A program made the position numbers and the translations under genes. A stretch of 64,000 nt of DNA from Heterobilharzia americana (lineage: Eukaryota; Platyhelminthes; Trematoda; Strigeidida; Schistosomatidae): the NCBI GenBank assembly GCA_944470555.2, contig OX104128.1:63557257-63621256 (forward strand). Direction: 5' to 3'. Below, in pieces: positions 10,700 to 22,399 of this stretch (positions within the stretch are counted from its first letter, which is position 1; every line of letters starts with the position of its first letter). The notes under the pieces are model-generated. The model was not told the DNA's origin, ran no database searches, and worked only from the letters and a program-made list of their open reading frames with translations.

Positions 10700-12012
10700 A
10701 ATCACTATACTTAGATTCAAGTTATTGGATTAGGATACAATTTTAAAGCTACTTGAGTGTATGGTATTAAAACTAATGAACTGACAAAATCAATGTAGAA
10801 GTAAACTCGGATACAAGTACATCGGTTCAAGTTGCTACACTTCATAGTAGTATACGAAGAAAAGATGGAAGGAAAAAGAGTGATAGCGAAGTAGATAAGG
10901 CTATGTGAAGGAATCAGCAACTGAAGATAAAGGTGAGTGTGATTATTCAATCATTAGAGGACGTCAAAGAGTGAGTACTTCTGCTCTATTGACACCAATT
11001 TTCAGCCATGTCACCAAGAGTCGTCAACCACTGATTCCTATCGTCTCAGGGACCCCAGTCATGTAGTTTACATCTCCTCACACGATTCAGACCAACAGCA
11101 GACTTCATCAATTGGTGCCACGTCTCAGTCTAACCACACTAAACTCTCTTCCAACTTAACCCAGCTTCCTGTAGCATAGCACATCGAGGTAGGCGGTAGC
11201 TTAGCATGCGCAATACATGTTTAAGCCATCTCAGTCGACTGAGGTTCACAACCTCATCAACCGACTTGCCTTTCTTGCCTAGTACTCTTCTCCTGACCCC
11301 AACATTGCTCACACAATGATTCCACCAAATGCTAGCAATGCTACAAAGAAACTTGTGATCAAACCCTTGCAACCGCTTCATGTCACCTACTTTTGATGGT
11401 CATTTCTCAAAACCATGTAACAGAACACAGCGAAATGCAGCACAGTATACTAGTGCTTTGAAAGATAGTCGGATATCTTGCCAGTCGGCGCCATAGATGA
11501 CACAAGTTGGTAAATGCCAAATGAACCTTCTGTATCCGATCTGAGATTTTGTCAGCAACCAGGCCGTTCGGCGGGCTGATGCAACTCCCCAAGTAAGTGA
11601 AATGATCTATACATTCCGCCACTTCACTCTCTATCACTAAACTGATAGTACTTGCAACAGACCAGTCCTGGAGCATCATCTTATATTTGACAGGTGCGAA
11701 ACACATGTCAAACACTCAAATTTCTGATCGACGCCTTTAGAAGACCGTGCATTTGTCAGAATCTTCGCCTTGCAGGATAATATCGTCTGCGTACTCCAAG
11801 CCAACCAGATAACCTTCAAGGGGAAGATCAATCCCTGTGATTTCGGACGTACATAACGCTATGTACATAAGTATGTCTCGAATGAAATCAAACAGAGACG
11901 GTGACAGTGGACATCTCTGGCAAACACCACTAGTTGTCGTCAATTTATATAACAGCTCTCCATAAGCCCTTACACAGCTGTGTGAGTTCCAGTGAAGAGT
12001 TTTGATGAGCAT
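10700..12012 (-). pseudogene. RTE-type LINE, RT C-terminal half and 3' UTR
   Basis: A 5'-truncated LINE on the minus strand. From 12012 downward: SSGVRQGCPLSP-like block (here TTSGVCQRCPLSPSLF), then EYADDIILQGED at about 11780, the RT catalytic YADD box intact. Next come FAPVKYKMMLQDW and HFTYLGSCISP near 11600, a palm/thumb tail with KVHLAFTNLCHLWRR, and the C-terminal VGVRRRVLGKKGKSVDEVVNLSRLRWLKHVLRM near 11250. The 3' UTR (about 10717-10950) matches the plus-strand LINE end near 55450-55520 (TCTTCGTATACTACT-GTGAAGTGT-type text). Frame changes near 11730 and 11400 show it is dead. Confidence 0.82.
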
Positions 12013-12287
12013 TAAAAGCTACTAAAGTAATCAACTTATTTATTGATATTTAGATAATTTGAAACACTGTATACCTCGATATTGAAAAGTTTATGTTTGG
12101 CTACCAACTTTAATTAAACTGCTTACTGACTTCCCAGTTACAGTTGACTCATCATAACTGTTATCTGAGCAAAGCGAGTATAGTATATGTACAAATGTGG
12201 GAACATAAGCTGTTTATGCATACACTATCGTTTCAAATATTTTGATGTTAACTAGGGAAGAGCTTGCAGATCAGTTAATGGTTTTGA

Positions 12288-12400
12288 TTTTAGTGGTGGA
12301 TAGTAGCTAGCAGGGGAATCCAAGATGCGCATTTCGTCTTATTTGGGACTCGTCAACTGGATGTGCCAGCATCCGAGTAACTGATATCATTCACACTAAG
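12288..12400 (-). mobile_element. Sm-alpha SINE, hammerhead nearly intact
   Basis: The minus strand keeps most of the hammerhead: stem I 5' strand ATCCAG, core TTGACGA (consensus CTGANGA, one change at 12356), stem II with CAAAT loop, GAAA at 12332-12335, the self-complementary ATGCGCAT of stem III, the cleavage triplet ATC, and the stem I partner TTGGAT. Only the first core base differs from consensus. The tRNA-like head is cut short near 12400. Confidence 0.75.
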
Positions 12401-12414
12401 TCTCTAGCCCAGGA

Positions 12415-12545
12415 CTAATCGACAACAACATTGGTTACTTGCACCCAAATACATCCAGTCCAAAATACGATGAAATGCGCATCTGTATTCCTCTACTGTC
12501 TCCTATGCATCACTGATATCAAAACTGAAAATATCAGCAATATCA
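12415..12545 (+). mobile_element. Sm-alpha SINE lacking the hammerhead core
   Basis: The stem I strand ACATCCAG at 12451-12458 runs directly into TCCAAAATACGATGAAATG, so the CTGATGAG core is missing, while GAAATGCGCATC and the following stem I text are kept. It is inverted relative to the copy immediately upstream, making a third head-to-head pair. Confidence 0.65.
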
Positions 12546-12865
12546 TGATATCCACCTAAATGTCAGTAGGGGTGGATCAATTTGGTCCAATCAAAGACAA
12601 AGATATACAACCTATTTAATGTCAAAACTATAAGTCACTAATTGTTCCAGAATCCTTCTAATTGACCGATAGAGATCACCTGCCACTTTCCCTTATGTAC
12701 TAAAACATTTCTAATACAAAGTTAAAATAGGCAGCGAATGTGAAAAATAACACGATTTAGTAAGTTCATTACAACTTGTCAGCTAGATTATTTGCTTCAT
12801 TATATATATAACAATCACATAAGAAGTTTGATAACAGACTAAGATTAAAAAGTAATATGGTATTT

Positions 12866-12980
12866 GGTGAAAAATAAATATGACAATAATGATAATTTTG
12901 ACTCTGAGGGTGGAAACAGAACATAATAAAGTTGAACTAGGTCAATTAATAATCTTGTTTTGTCATATTTATTTTTCACC
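12866..12980. repeat. Small inverted-repeat element
   Basis: The 21-base arms at 12866-12886 and 12960-12980 are exact reverse complements (GGTGAAAAATAAATATGACAA). Weaker complementarity continues inward. The total span of 115 bp is compatible with a very small MITE; no convincing target-site duplication is seen. Confidence 0.7.
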
Positions 12981-12984
12981 GTAA

Positions 12985-14859
12985 ATTTACTTTACTTAAT
13001 GAACCTTATATCGATTATTATCTTTACCATTAGTACTCTTATGATACAATCAATTCCCTGTTCTCTTCAAAAGGGTAAGTTTAAGTAGGTAAGAGTAAAC
13101 ATGATTTAACCACATTGTAACTACTATCATATTAGGTTCAAGGTAACTTAAATTAAACTTCTATGCACCTAGACTTGACTTTACGATTGAATTTCAACGG
13201 TCTCTGTGATAGCAAACACTTCTTATTCCACTGTCTGTTTATAATCATAATAGACTACTGGTATAATATTGTTACTGCGAAGTCATTTGCGACTCTCAAC
13301 AGACAATAGAACGATAAAGTGCTTGCAACTTCTAAAGGTTTTTTGAGTCTCTCTCATTACGTTGCCACACCCCCAATTAGCGTATTAGTCTGTGTTGTGT
13401 ACGTATGTATGTAGGTACTCCTGGATCGAGTAATCAGCTAACAAGATTTACTGATTCACTAAATCCTATTTTTTCACATTTTTTGCTTATTTTTAATAAT
13501 TCATTAGGGAGATGTTTCAATTTACCTATAGGAATAAACTCTACAAAACTGCAGTGCAATAACAGTACATATGACTGATAAACATGCAGTTAGTTGGTGA
13601 TCAACGGCAAGCAACTACAACTAGACAAGTAAGCATCTCCCAGTGAGTTTTCAAAATTTTGAAAGAGAAATACATAACTGAAGTAAAGCAAGTGAAATTC
13701 CTTCACTTCTTCTTAGTAGCTAAATGCTGAAGGGTACAGGTTATTTTGGCTCTTGTGATCGATCAGCCTTTTGACGTAACAGTGAGCTGTGTGAACGAAT
13801 GATGCAAAGCTTATTAGTTCATACTTACTATCAGTTATACAATACAACTTTTTATAACCACACTTATACTGATGACTACTTTGAAAAACCCTTTAAATAT
13901 TATCTACCTTGACTTACGTTTTCCCCTTAATTTTTCTTATTATTTGTTTATAAAGTGGGAATTTCGAAATTTTTACGCTGCTGGTATAAACGTGAGTATC
14001 ATTTTCTGATTTAATAGTCTCTGAGTCTAGCTTAGTCTTCCTATTATTTTGATGGATGAAAGAACATACTGTACTCAATACAACTGTACACACTCTCAAT
14101 AGAATGTTTTTATGGTTCACTGAAAATGGTTGTGTAAGATTTGGTCTTTACAGTCGTATTAACAGAGGAATTCAAGTTTCATTTATGTCTTATAATCAGT
14201 AAATAAGTCACCCTTTTGTATATGAAATCATAATTAAAAGACGTGAGTTTTACAGTTCATCTGACTCATTTATTCGCTTCTTACTGAAAACAACTTATTA
14301 GCAAAAGTCGTGGTGTTCAAAAAGTATTTGGTCGATCAATACAAAGAGAGAAAACCATTATCAGAAGTTTGTATATTCTACTTACTATACTTTTTTCTAT
14401 ATCAACTATAAGTCGATGTTGAGCAGCAATTTTATCGTAAGGTCAACCATCAAGTAGTGTCCAACTTATTGGTAACACTAGACTACCAAACAAACCCTTC
14501 AATTATCTTACTTACTGATAAAATAAACTAACAAATAATAATAATAACCTAGTTCACTTTATTTTTGATAAGATCACTGTAAAATACAGGAATACTAAGT
14601 ACTAAATAGTAAACGATAGGTTATTAACCATTCAATATGTTAACATCCGAACTAGTTGAAAAAACAACCAATAGATTGAATATTATATTAACTCAATCAT
14701 ATTATTTCAAAACGAGGTTACAGAATATGTATTATCATGACCAATGAGAACACATCAAAATATTCTCTGGTCGGTAAGAGGAGGTTATGGTTTAAAATAT
14801 TACAGAAATAACCAATCATCACAGGTAGTGTATTTTGGCTTATAATCTCTTAAAATTCA
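12985..14859. other. Gene-poor AT-rich stretch
   Basis: No exon, RNA gene or recognised repeat. Open frames here (for example 13914-14120 minus) have no splice signals or motifs that support them. Confidence 0.5.
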
Positions 14860-15065
14860 AATTTTGGGAGAATTAAAAATTGATAGATATAGTTACTTTG
14901 GGGGTTTGTGGGGATTTAGTGATTTTTCAAGTTGGTATTCATCATGGAGAAACATTGGAAACCTAGGAGCACTGGACATCTGTCCTAGGTATGGGACTCC
15001 TCAGCAGTGTTCACCCATGACAGCCCCAGGTTTCTAATTTCCCCCCAAATGATATCACTTCATAA
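14860..15065 (-). mobile_element. Second-family SINE body, 5'-truncated
   Basis: Read on the minus strand the text (GAACACTGCTGAGG, then CCCATACCTAGGACAG, then GTCCAGTGCTCCTAGG) parallels the body of the SINE at 2566-2765. The tRNA-like head is missing. Confidence 0.6.
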
Positions 15066-15224
15066 TGAAACCAACTTGAAAGAAGTTTGTTACACTGACT
15101 GATTACTGGAGAACAGCTAATTTTGTTTTGTTAAATCGTAAGTACTGATCGAATTCCAGCAATTATTTTACAGTGTAGTGACTCCAAGCTAGAAGATACA
15201 ACATTATAGTGTACTTGGATTTAT

Positions 15225-15320
15225 TTCAGCTGATTACAGGTGATTGGTAGAAAGCCCTGCTAGATTTAGGTCCCGGGGTTTGTTAACACTCACCACTAGG
15301 GCATATCTGTGACCTTAAGG
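15225..15320 (-). mobile_element. Possible tRNA-like SINE head
   Basis: On the minus strand GCCCTAGTGGTGAGTG resembles an A box and the following CCCCGGGACC an eroded B box. No body could be matched. Confidence 0.35.
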
Positions 15321-15984
15321 TAAATTTATTCAACCCATGACAAAATACGTCCGTATTTACCTATTTAACAATTGTATAGGCCTAATACAACTATCTATTT
15401 CATTAGTCAAAATCTGAATTTCTTCAATCAGTTGCTTTGCGAATCACCAGTACCTCTTAATTACTGCCAATCAATCTTGATGATGTTAGGCTTGTGTTTT
15501 TATAACAATATATAAAACTTAGAAACAGGTGTAGATTTATAGTGAAGAGTTGATTGAGAAGAAATATTTCTTCGTTAAGTCAACATGTTTTTTGTTTTGC
15601 ACTACTTTAGAACACTCATTAAAACTTCTAATTATGAAATACTTCAAGGAAAAACGTAGAGAAAGATGTAAAGGATAAACAGAGCAATTCACCTTGTATT
15701 TTGTTATATTAGAATCTGTCAATAAAGAATCAATTGTTTATTCAATCCTTCGAAAAGACATTGTGTAATACAAAGTTTTAGACTATCAATTGTTATCAGC
15801 ATACTTAACTATACTATGAAGCAATAAAGTTGTTATTAATTCATTAAAAGCCTTTCTTCGCATTAGTACTTCGTGGTATTGTTGAATTGCAGGTAAATAG
15901 GTTTGCAAATTTAGAAACTAAGCCTAAATCTCCACTTCTTCATGTTTAGAAAACACAATGAATAATGAGCCCTCCACATTTTAC
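15321..15984. other. AT-rich stretch with no gene seen
   Basis: Nothing recognisable on either strand. Confidence 0.45.
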
Positions 15985-16130
15985 GGTAGTTAGTGGTGGA
16001 ATCTAAGATTTTCATTGGGTCCTATGGAGAATTCATCTGGCTTCCACATAAGTGATGGTGTTCCAGTGCAGAGTGAAACTTAGTGCTGATGGCCTTAAAC
16101 ATTTTTCTATTATTCACTCAGTAATAAGGT
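15985..16130 (-). mobile_element. Sm-alpha-like SINE, eroded
   Basis: The plus strand reads AGTGGTGGAATCTAAGAT, then GGGTCCTAT, then a spacer GTGATGGTGTTCC, the order expected for an inverted Sm-alpha copy. The core is destroyed (GATGAATTC) and the tRNA-like head is weak. Confidence 0.5.
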
Positions 16131-16309
16131 TAAGACACTCACGTCTTTCTTGACGATTGTCAGATCAACCCTCATAGAACGGTGATTGATGGAACCTATG
16201 CAAGGACACACAACAGCACTAGTGAGATATCCAATTGTCTTGTAGGAATGGAGTGTACTGCACAACAGTTCACCCTGTCTTACTGTATGTCTGTGAAAGA
16301 TACCTGTTG

Positions 16310-16640
16310 AAGGTTAGGGAAATGAAGACTTTAGGTGTCTGACCACCGTCGCTATCGTAACATCGGCAGTTTGTTGCGAAACAACTGTATTAGTAACTCA
16401 AAACTGAAGAGTCAAGTTGTAGGCAAAAGAGATAGGTCAGTTGATGAGATCATAAAACTTCATCGACTCAGATGGATAGGATATATCAGATGCAAGCTTA
16501 GTCGTTATCTACCCCAGTGAAGTCGGCATAAGTTCATGGAATCTCTGACTGTTGGCATAAACCGTACAGGGATATGTGAAGTTTCTAGTTGGGGTCCAAT
16601 ATGATCACCGAAATCGGTAGTTCAAAACTCTAGTTGATAC
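16310..16640 (+). pseudogene. RTE-type LINE, C-terminal remnant
   Basis: A frame at 16335-16520 reads DHRRYRNIGSLLRNNCISN and then VVGKRDRSVDEIIKLHRLRW, closely matching the C-terminus of the RTE family seen at 10700-12012. After it, noncoding text with a broken WGP-type ending continues to about 16640. It is 5'-truncated. Confidence 0.72.
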
Positions 16641-17533
16641 GGCTCAATACTCAACTAAATGATACACATGCATCTACACATTATATCATATTACGGTATT
16701 TCCTTTACTTCAACATCTCTTCTAATAATTTTTTTTCGATTTTCAACTTCATTATTTCTGTTTCTCTGTCTTTTGTCTTGTCACCTTAAAAAAGACAACT
16801 TAAATAATCATACAGTAACGCCAGTTCCTTTGTTGACGATGACCGAATGAATCAAAGAAATCGATTAAAAGATGCTGTGTTACTTTCGTGCTACAAAATG
16901 ACCCTCAGACATTTAGACTGCCCTAAACTCCTGAAATTCTGTCTGATAAATGAACAGTAATGAAGATGAAAAAACTTCGACTGGTTGAGTAAATCCCTGG
17001 CCTTTAAAGGAGTATGGTTATAACCAACTTTTTGACATCGAATATCTACTGTATAAAGGAGTAAAGGTTAAGACAGATGAAACAAGTATAAGAATGTTGC
17101 ACAGAACTGTATCATTTAAAGTTGCACCACCAGAAAACAATACGCAAAGAGAAAATATGCAAAGATAGAATGATATTAAAATTTAAATACAAGGGACTAT
17201 GACAGGAGTTCAACAGCAAGCGAATCACGATCAATAAAATACTCAAAACATTGAAGATGATGGAGAATGAATTCATCTACACCACCTTGATTTATTTTCA
17301 TTTATATTGTTAAGAGTCTCCTGCTATTGATTACTAATATTCTGAGGATTCCATTAAACGTGCTACATTTTCTACGTAGGTATGATAAACAGCCAATGAT
17401 CTTTTGGATATGTGTGATGTCTTGGTTTAGTGTCAACAACTTAATCTTAATTCGTCTAACACTGAATTAACTCTTTCGAAATCAGTGACGATGAACTTAT
17501 AACTCCGTAGATTGGTACATCTTTATTACCTAG
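16641..17533. other. Region with no gene seen
   Basis: The first 200 bases could be LINE 3' trailer. The rest shows no coding or repeat signal I can name. Confidence 0.4.
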
Positions 17534-17735
17534 AGGTTTGTCTAACTTAATATCTGCTCTGTCTGAGTTTGCACGACTAAGCGAAAATCCAAATGTTCAG
17601 GAAGAAAGAAGTAAAATATTCGTTAAATTCATTCATGCTGATGACATGATAGAAAAATATCAAGATAGAATCCCTTCAAAATGCGATAAAAATCATTACT
17701 TTATTGAACCACATGGTTTTTGTGTAAAACATTAA
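17534..17735 (+). CDS. Candidate terminal exon, function unknown
   Basis: An acceptor-like TTTATTACCTAG precedes an open frame of 66 codons ending in TAA at 17733-17735. The peptide is soluble and compositionally normal (LISALSEFARLSENP, then FVKFIHADDMIEKYQDRI, ending with two cysteines and HGFCVKH), and codon choice is AT-rich like host genes rather than like the LINEs. I do not recognise a domain. The next plus-strand candidate exon lies at 24227, too far away to link without transcript data. Confidence 0.35.
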
Positions 17736-17896
17736 CTCAATTTGAAATATTGTCAGCTTTGCATGGTTAAAAAAATGTAGGAGTTTTATGGATAAACACT
17801 TAGCTCTAGTGATGGTACCCCTTTCCACTGATAAACAGTGTTAGCATTGATAAACAGCTGTTTCCAAATAAGAATGTTCGACACAATTCTCAACCT

Positions 17897-20800
17897 CGTC
17901 TGGTTTACTAGCCTGTCCGAAACCCAAATAAATAGGGAAGGTTGGGCATATGGCTAGCAACCTTACCCCGTATAACTAATCCAATCGATAAAAACTTCAA
18001 AGCACAAAGAAAATATAAAAAATAAAAATAAACTTCTTTCTCTGTGGAATCGAGAAGACGGAATGAAGCCCGTTGGTGAAAGCTTTAGAGAAGCCGATTG
18101 GCCGATGTGTCCTCTCTCTTGATGAAAGCAAAAGTAAGAATGGGGAGATAGAATGTCCAAACAATGTTCGGACTTAGCGAGGCTGCCCAGATTCCCAAAG
18201 AGATAAGAAGATGCAGCATAGAAGTGCCAGGAATCTGCGAGGAGTCTGCAGATGGAATGGAAGTGGACTCTCCAAACTGTCATCTGAGGAGTCAATAATC
18301 TACTCCGGTCACCCAGACGACAATCACGAGCACACTGAGTTTTCGAGTGGTTATCATGACGTCCCCAACAGCATCGAAGGCTCTCATACAGTGGGAATCA
18401 ATCTCCTCCTGGATCATGACAGCAAGATCCAACTCAAAAGCATGGAACGTCACAATCATACAATCCTACAGTAGGCGCCAACAAATAATGCAAATCAAGA
18501 AAAGGAGGAATTCTACAGACAACTGCATTCAGTACTGGACAAGACCCTACTCCAGATCGTGACATCAAAATTCCAATGGATGGGTGACATGAATGCCAAA
18601 CTGGGAGCAGACAACACAGGAAGAGAACTCGTCATGGGTCGAGAAATACTCGGTGAAATGATGAGTGGGAATGGATAACTATTTGCAGACTTCTGCATAT
18701 TCAACGATTTGGTGATTGGACGCAGTGTGGACAAACACAAGGATATTCACAAAGTGACATGGATTTCATCAGATGGACACACTAAAACCCAGATCAATCT
18801 CAAGAAAGTGGAGGCGCAGTCTACTGGTCACACTATCAGATCAGATCAGGAAGGAGAGCAGATGTAGGTTCACATCACTCACTATCTAGTGCAAGGAACC
18901 TACTTTCAAAATCAAGTTGAAAGCCTTCAAAGAAGTTGGTGATGACAGACCGCGGATCAAGTTCAACACTCAGAACACAAACTGAAGGACGAAACTACAA
19001 AGGACATCTTCACGTCAGTCATCGGGACAAAATGATGAAAATATTGAGCAACACCCTTGAAGGAACCTGCGCTTGGAATAACACTAGAACTCTTTAAAAG
19101 AGCTGTGGAAAGAAACCTGCATTACTGTATTAGGAAGGAAGAAGGAAGATTACAAGGAATGGATCTCGACGGACACGTGGAAGCAGATACAGCAGGGAGA
19201 GGAAGATGGTGAAGCAAGAGATAAACCAGTGCAAGGATGAACAACGTAAACAGGAACTGACTACAATCTATGAAACTGCATTAGACAAAGAAGTGAAGAA
19301 GAGTGCGCGCAAAGACGAAAGACACTTCTACGACACACTGACAAGGGAAGCAGAACAGGCTGCAGGTAGGAGAGACCTGACAACATTGTATCAAATAACC
19401 AGGTTACTGTCTGGGATGTGAGAGATCAACACAGATGAAACCAATGAAACCTAGTTACCAAAGAGGAGAAACAAAGGAAATAATGGGCTGACAACTTCAA
19501 AAGACTCTTGAATAGACCACCCCACCATCTGCAACACGTCCAGAAATATCATCAACAACCTTAGAAGTGCCACGGAACACAAGCATTCCGAAAAAAGCGG
19601 AAGTCCTGAAGGCCATAAAGTTTCTGAAATCCGGCAAAGCAGCGGGACCCGTTGGAATTCCGCCAGAAGCACTGAAACAAACGCAGAGACAACAGCGGAC
19701 ATGCTCATACCACTACTGCAGAAGGTTTGGAAAGAAGGAAAGAAAGGTACCTGCCCACTGACTGGAAGAAGGGCTACCTTGTCAAACTCCCGAAGAAGGG
19801 AGATCTAAGCCTTTACAAAAGCTGGCGCGGATTCATGCTTTTGTCCCTATCCACCCCAAGTAAAATATTAGGCGACATCATCCTGGAAGGAATAAAAATT
19901 CTCTGCATTCAAAATTACGACCGGAACAGGCTGGCTTCAGGAAAAACAAATCATGTGCGGATCAAATTGCAACGCTACACTACGCTACATATCATCATAG
20001 AACACATCGCAGAATGGCAGTCAGCTCTTTACCTCAGCTTCATTGACTTTGAAAAGGCAACAAACCGGGAGGAGCGAGAAGATGGGCATACACTGTTTGA
20101 CCGGTGAAAAGAGCCTAGAAGATTTAGATTTCGCCGCCGATGATTTACGCCTAATCTCTTGTCACACAAGATCTACAGGGGAAAACCAACAAGTTGGTAG
20201 AAGAGGCAGAGAATCGAAGACGGGACTTCAAGTGAACGTAAAGGAGACACAGATGATGAAGATACCCAACCAAAAACAACAACAACAAGCAATAATCACT
20301 ATCAACAGGAGAAATCTAAAGGATGTTATCTCTCATCTACCTACCTACCGAGGCATCATCGTTTCAACTACAGGCGGCACAGATGAGAATATCAAAGCAG
20401 GGTCTGAAAGACAGCAAGACAGGCCTTCATTGACCTGAAATCAGCGTGGAAATTTACTGCACTGCACTTCACTGCACTACATTCAGCATAAAGAACAAGA
20501 TCCGGATTTTCAACACTAACGTAAAGGCAGTGCTACAATGTGATGGTTGAGAGACTTGGTGCGTTACTAAAAGTATTTCCAACAAATTACAGACATTCAT
20601 CAACAGCTGCCGCCGACATTCACTTGATACTGAAGATCAGATGGCCAGAGAGAATAAGCAACAAGGAACCCTGACTTGGCAATGAATCAACCAAGAACTT
20701 ATCGCCAAACAAATATGCAGAAGAAAGTGGGGATGGATTGGGCATACACTAAGAAGACCGATTGAGGACATCACGCGCCAGGCCAGACCGTCGATTGGAA

Positions 20801-20983
20801 GCCGAATTGGAAATGACGAGGTAGGCGCCCGACAGTAACATGGAGGAGATGGTATGAGGAAGAAATGAAAGCTTCTGGGTAGTCGTGGAGCCAGGTTAAG
20901 AAGACTACAAAGAGTGAAATGGCGACGTGTTACTGAAGCCCTATGTTCCAGTAGGAACCCAAGAAACGAATAATAATAATACA
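17897..20983 (+). pseudogene. LINE with EN and RT, nearly full length, decayed
   Basis: The leader at 17897-18125 parallels the copy at 3842 (CATATGGCTAGCAACC is shared in near-identical form). EN runs about 18125-18850: RWNGSGLSKLSSEESIIYSGH, a MNAKLGADNTGREL block near 18590, and a TWISSDGHT block near 18765. A connector holds KKSARKDERHFYDTLTREAEQAA near 19290. RT: PKKAEVLKAIKFLKSGKAAGP near 19585, YLPTDWKKGYLVKLPKKGD near 19750, a GFRKNKSC-like box near 19935 and a YLSFIDFEKA motif A near 20035. The YADD box is lost in a deletion before 20130. The C-terminus (KWGWIGHTLRRP) and a 3' end of TAA repeats near 20970-20980 complete it. Many stops and frame changes. Confidence 0.85.
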
Positions 20984-20984
20984 T

Positions 20985-21849
20985 AATTCCCGCAAATCTT
21001 CAGGTCGCTATGTCAGATATGGAGGAGGAATGTTACAAGCTACATAAGTACTTCAAATTTTAAAAAAGGATTACCGATACGACCAACTGACAAGTTCTGC
21101 GGAAAGCAAAATAAACTTCCCAGATCCCAACGCTAGCCATCAACAAACTGGAATTAAGGGCAATGCAAAAGTATCCACACGGGAGTCCATATACCAACTT
21201 TAGCTGATTGTATCAGTCCAAACGCTTAGTATAAGAGTAAAACTTGGGCACTAAAATAGAATGTAATTCCATTTTATTTGACTTATTAGATTTATTACAC
21301 AGCGGAACAGTATTATCTACTGGATTACCCTTCGGACACAAATTATTGTCTACAGTCATATCAATATAACTCCACAACTTTGAAACATGATTGATTGATA
21401 CAAATATGATTTTCTAGTCCCCCTTTGTGATATGGATAGTAGGATTTTCCACGTATCCAGAATAGATGCTAAGTCATTCCTGTTGCATGCATTAAGGGCC
21501 GATTAGACAAACTAAGATTGAGTTATCAGTAGAAACCAGTAAACAATGGGAAGGCATAATCAATGACATTAGTTGCCTAATACGTCCTGGTTGTTGATTG
21601 CTGTCTTGTAGTACTATGGACTCGGTGTATGTTGTCTCCAAATTAACATAAATCTTGTAAGTTTTACCAGTGGTTGAATGTTGCAATATATATATGAGCT
21701 AAAGTAGAGCACAGTTTGAATAGATTCTGATGAAAAATACACTGTTAACTAAGAATGACAAAACTTTAATTTTAATATGATATCATCTGTTATTTGTCTG
21801 CCTACTGCTTAAAAAGCAAATAAAGTGCCATTAAATAGACGGGACTTAC
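20985..21849. other. Probable intron of the PHM gene
   Basis: The PHM exon's donor at 21849-21848 (minus strand) opens an intron toward lower coordinates. I searched this stretch and the rest down to 1 for the next PHM exon (CuB His-x-His motif) by eye and did not find one, so the intron is probably long and filled by the LINEs, or the remaining exons lie outside the window. Confidence 0.4.
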
Positions 21850-22399
21850 CGACATGATATATCTACGGGATAATTTTTTCTACCAGGTGGTATTACTGCA
21901 TCACTTCGTAGTAAGAGAAATACACCAGCTACTCTGGGTTGAATTTGATTGGTAACGACTAATTTAATCCAGATTGATCAAATTTCACTGGATTTAAATA
22001 ATGAACTTCCATTTCAAATCCTTTAATTAGTGCATTTATGCCAACTGGATATCCAACACCTAATGGGAAACGTAATGGTGGAGCATTCATAGCCCATGCA
22101 TACAGAACTGTTTCACAATGTCCACAACGTTGTAGCTGACCCATTGTTTTAACAGGATATGAACAACCTTTTAGAATGATATGATGTACAGTAGAACGAT
22201 TAGCATCAGGAAGAATTTCTCGAATGAAATTAGTTTCATTTAGTGATGGTGGCTGAAAATATGCACATACATATGAATCCTTTTCGTTAGTATGAACATC
22301 GGGCATTTTGAGTTCTTGTTTCCATATACGATGTGCTTCATACATTTGCATTATCCAATGTAGCATAAAAATCATTTGAAGTAAGCAGAACATCTTCAT
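21850..22399 (-). CDS. Peptidylglycine alpha-hydroxylating monooxygenase (PHM), first coding exon, with frameshift
   Basis: PHM is the copper- and ascorbate-dependent secretory enzyme that hydroxylates C-terminal glycine in neuropeptide amidation. From the ATG at 22399 a signal peptide (about residues 1-22, MKMFCLLQMIFMLHW) leads into the N-terminal copper domain: MPDV near 32, VHHIILKGC at 71-79 (the paired CuA histidines), RCGHCETVLYAWAMNAPPLR with the family cysteines at 91-110, GVGYPVG, and EVHY at 131-134 (third CuA ligand). The frame then meets TAG at 21961-21959, but homology resumes in another frame (QIQPRVAGVFLLLRSD, then PVDISC) up to the donor at 21849. One base missing from an A-run at 21963-21965 explains this. 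The CuB half lies on later exons. An upstream TTG at 22411 was rejected as start. Confidence 0.88.

Noticed and set aside
13874..13900. CTGATGA followed by GAAA, hammerhead-like
   Set aside because: No stem II can form between the boxes and there is no stem I partner; chance in AT-rich DNA.
21958..21967. Programmed ribosomal frameshift in PHM
   Set aside because: No slippery heptamer or downstream structure is visible, and PHM is not known to use frameshifting; a missing base is simpler.
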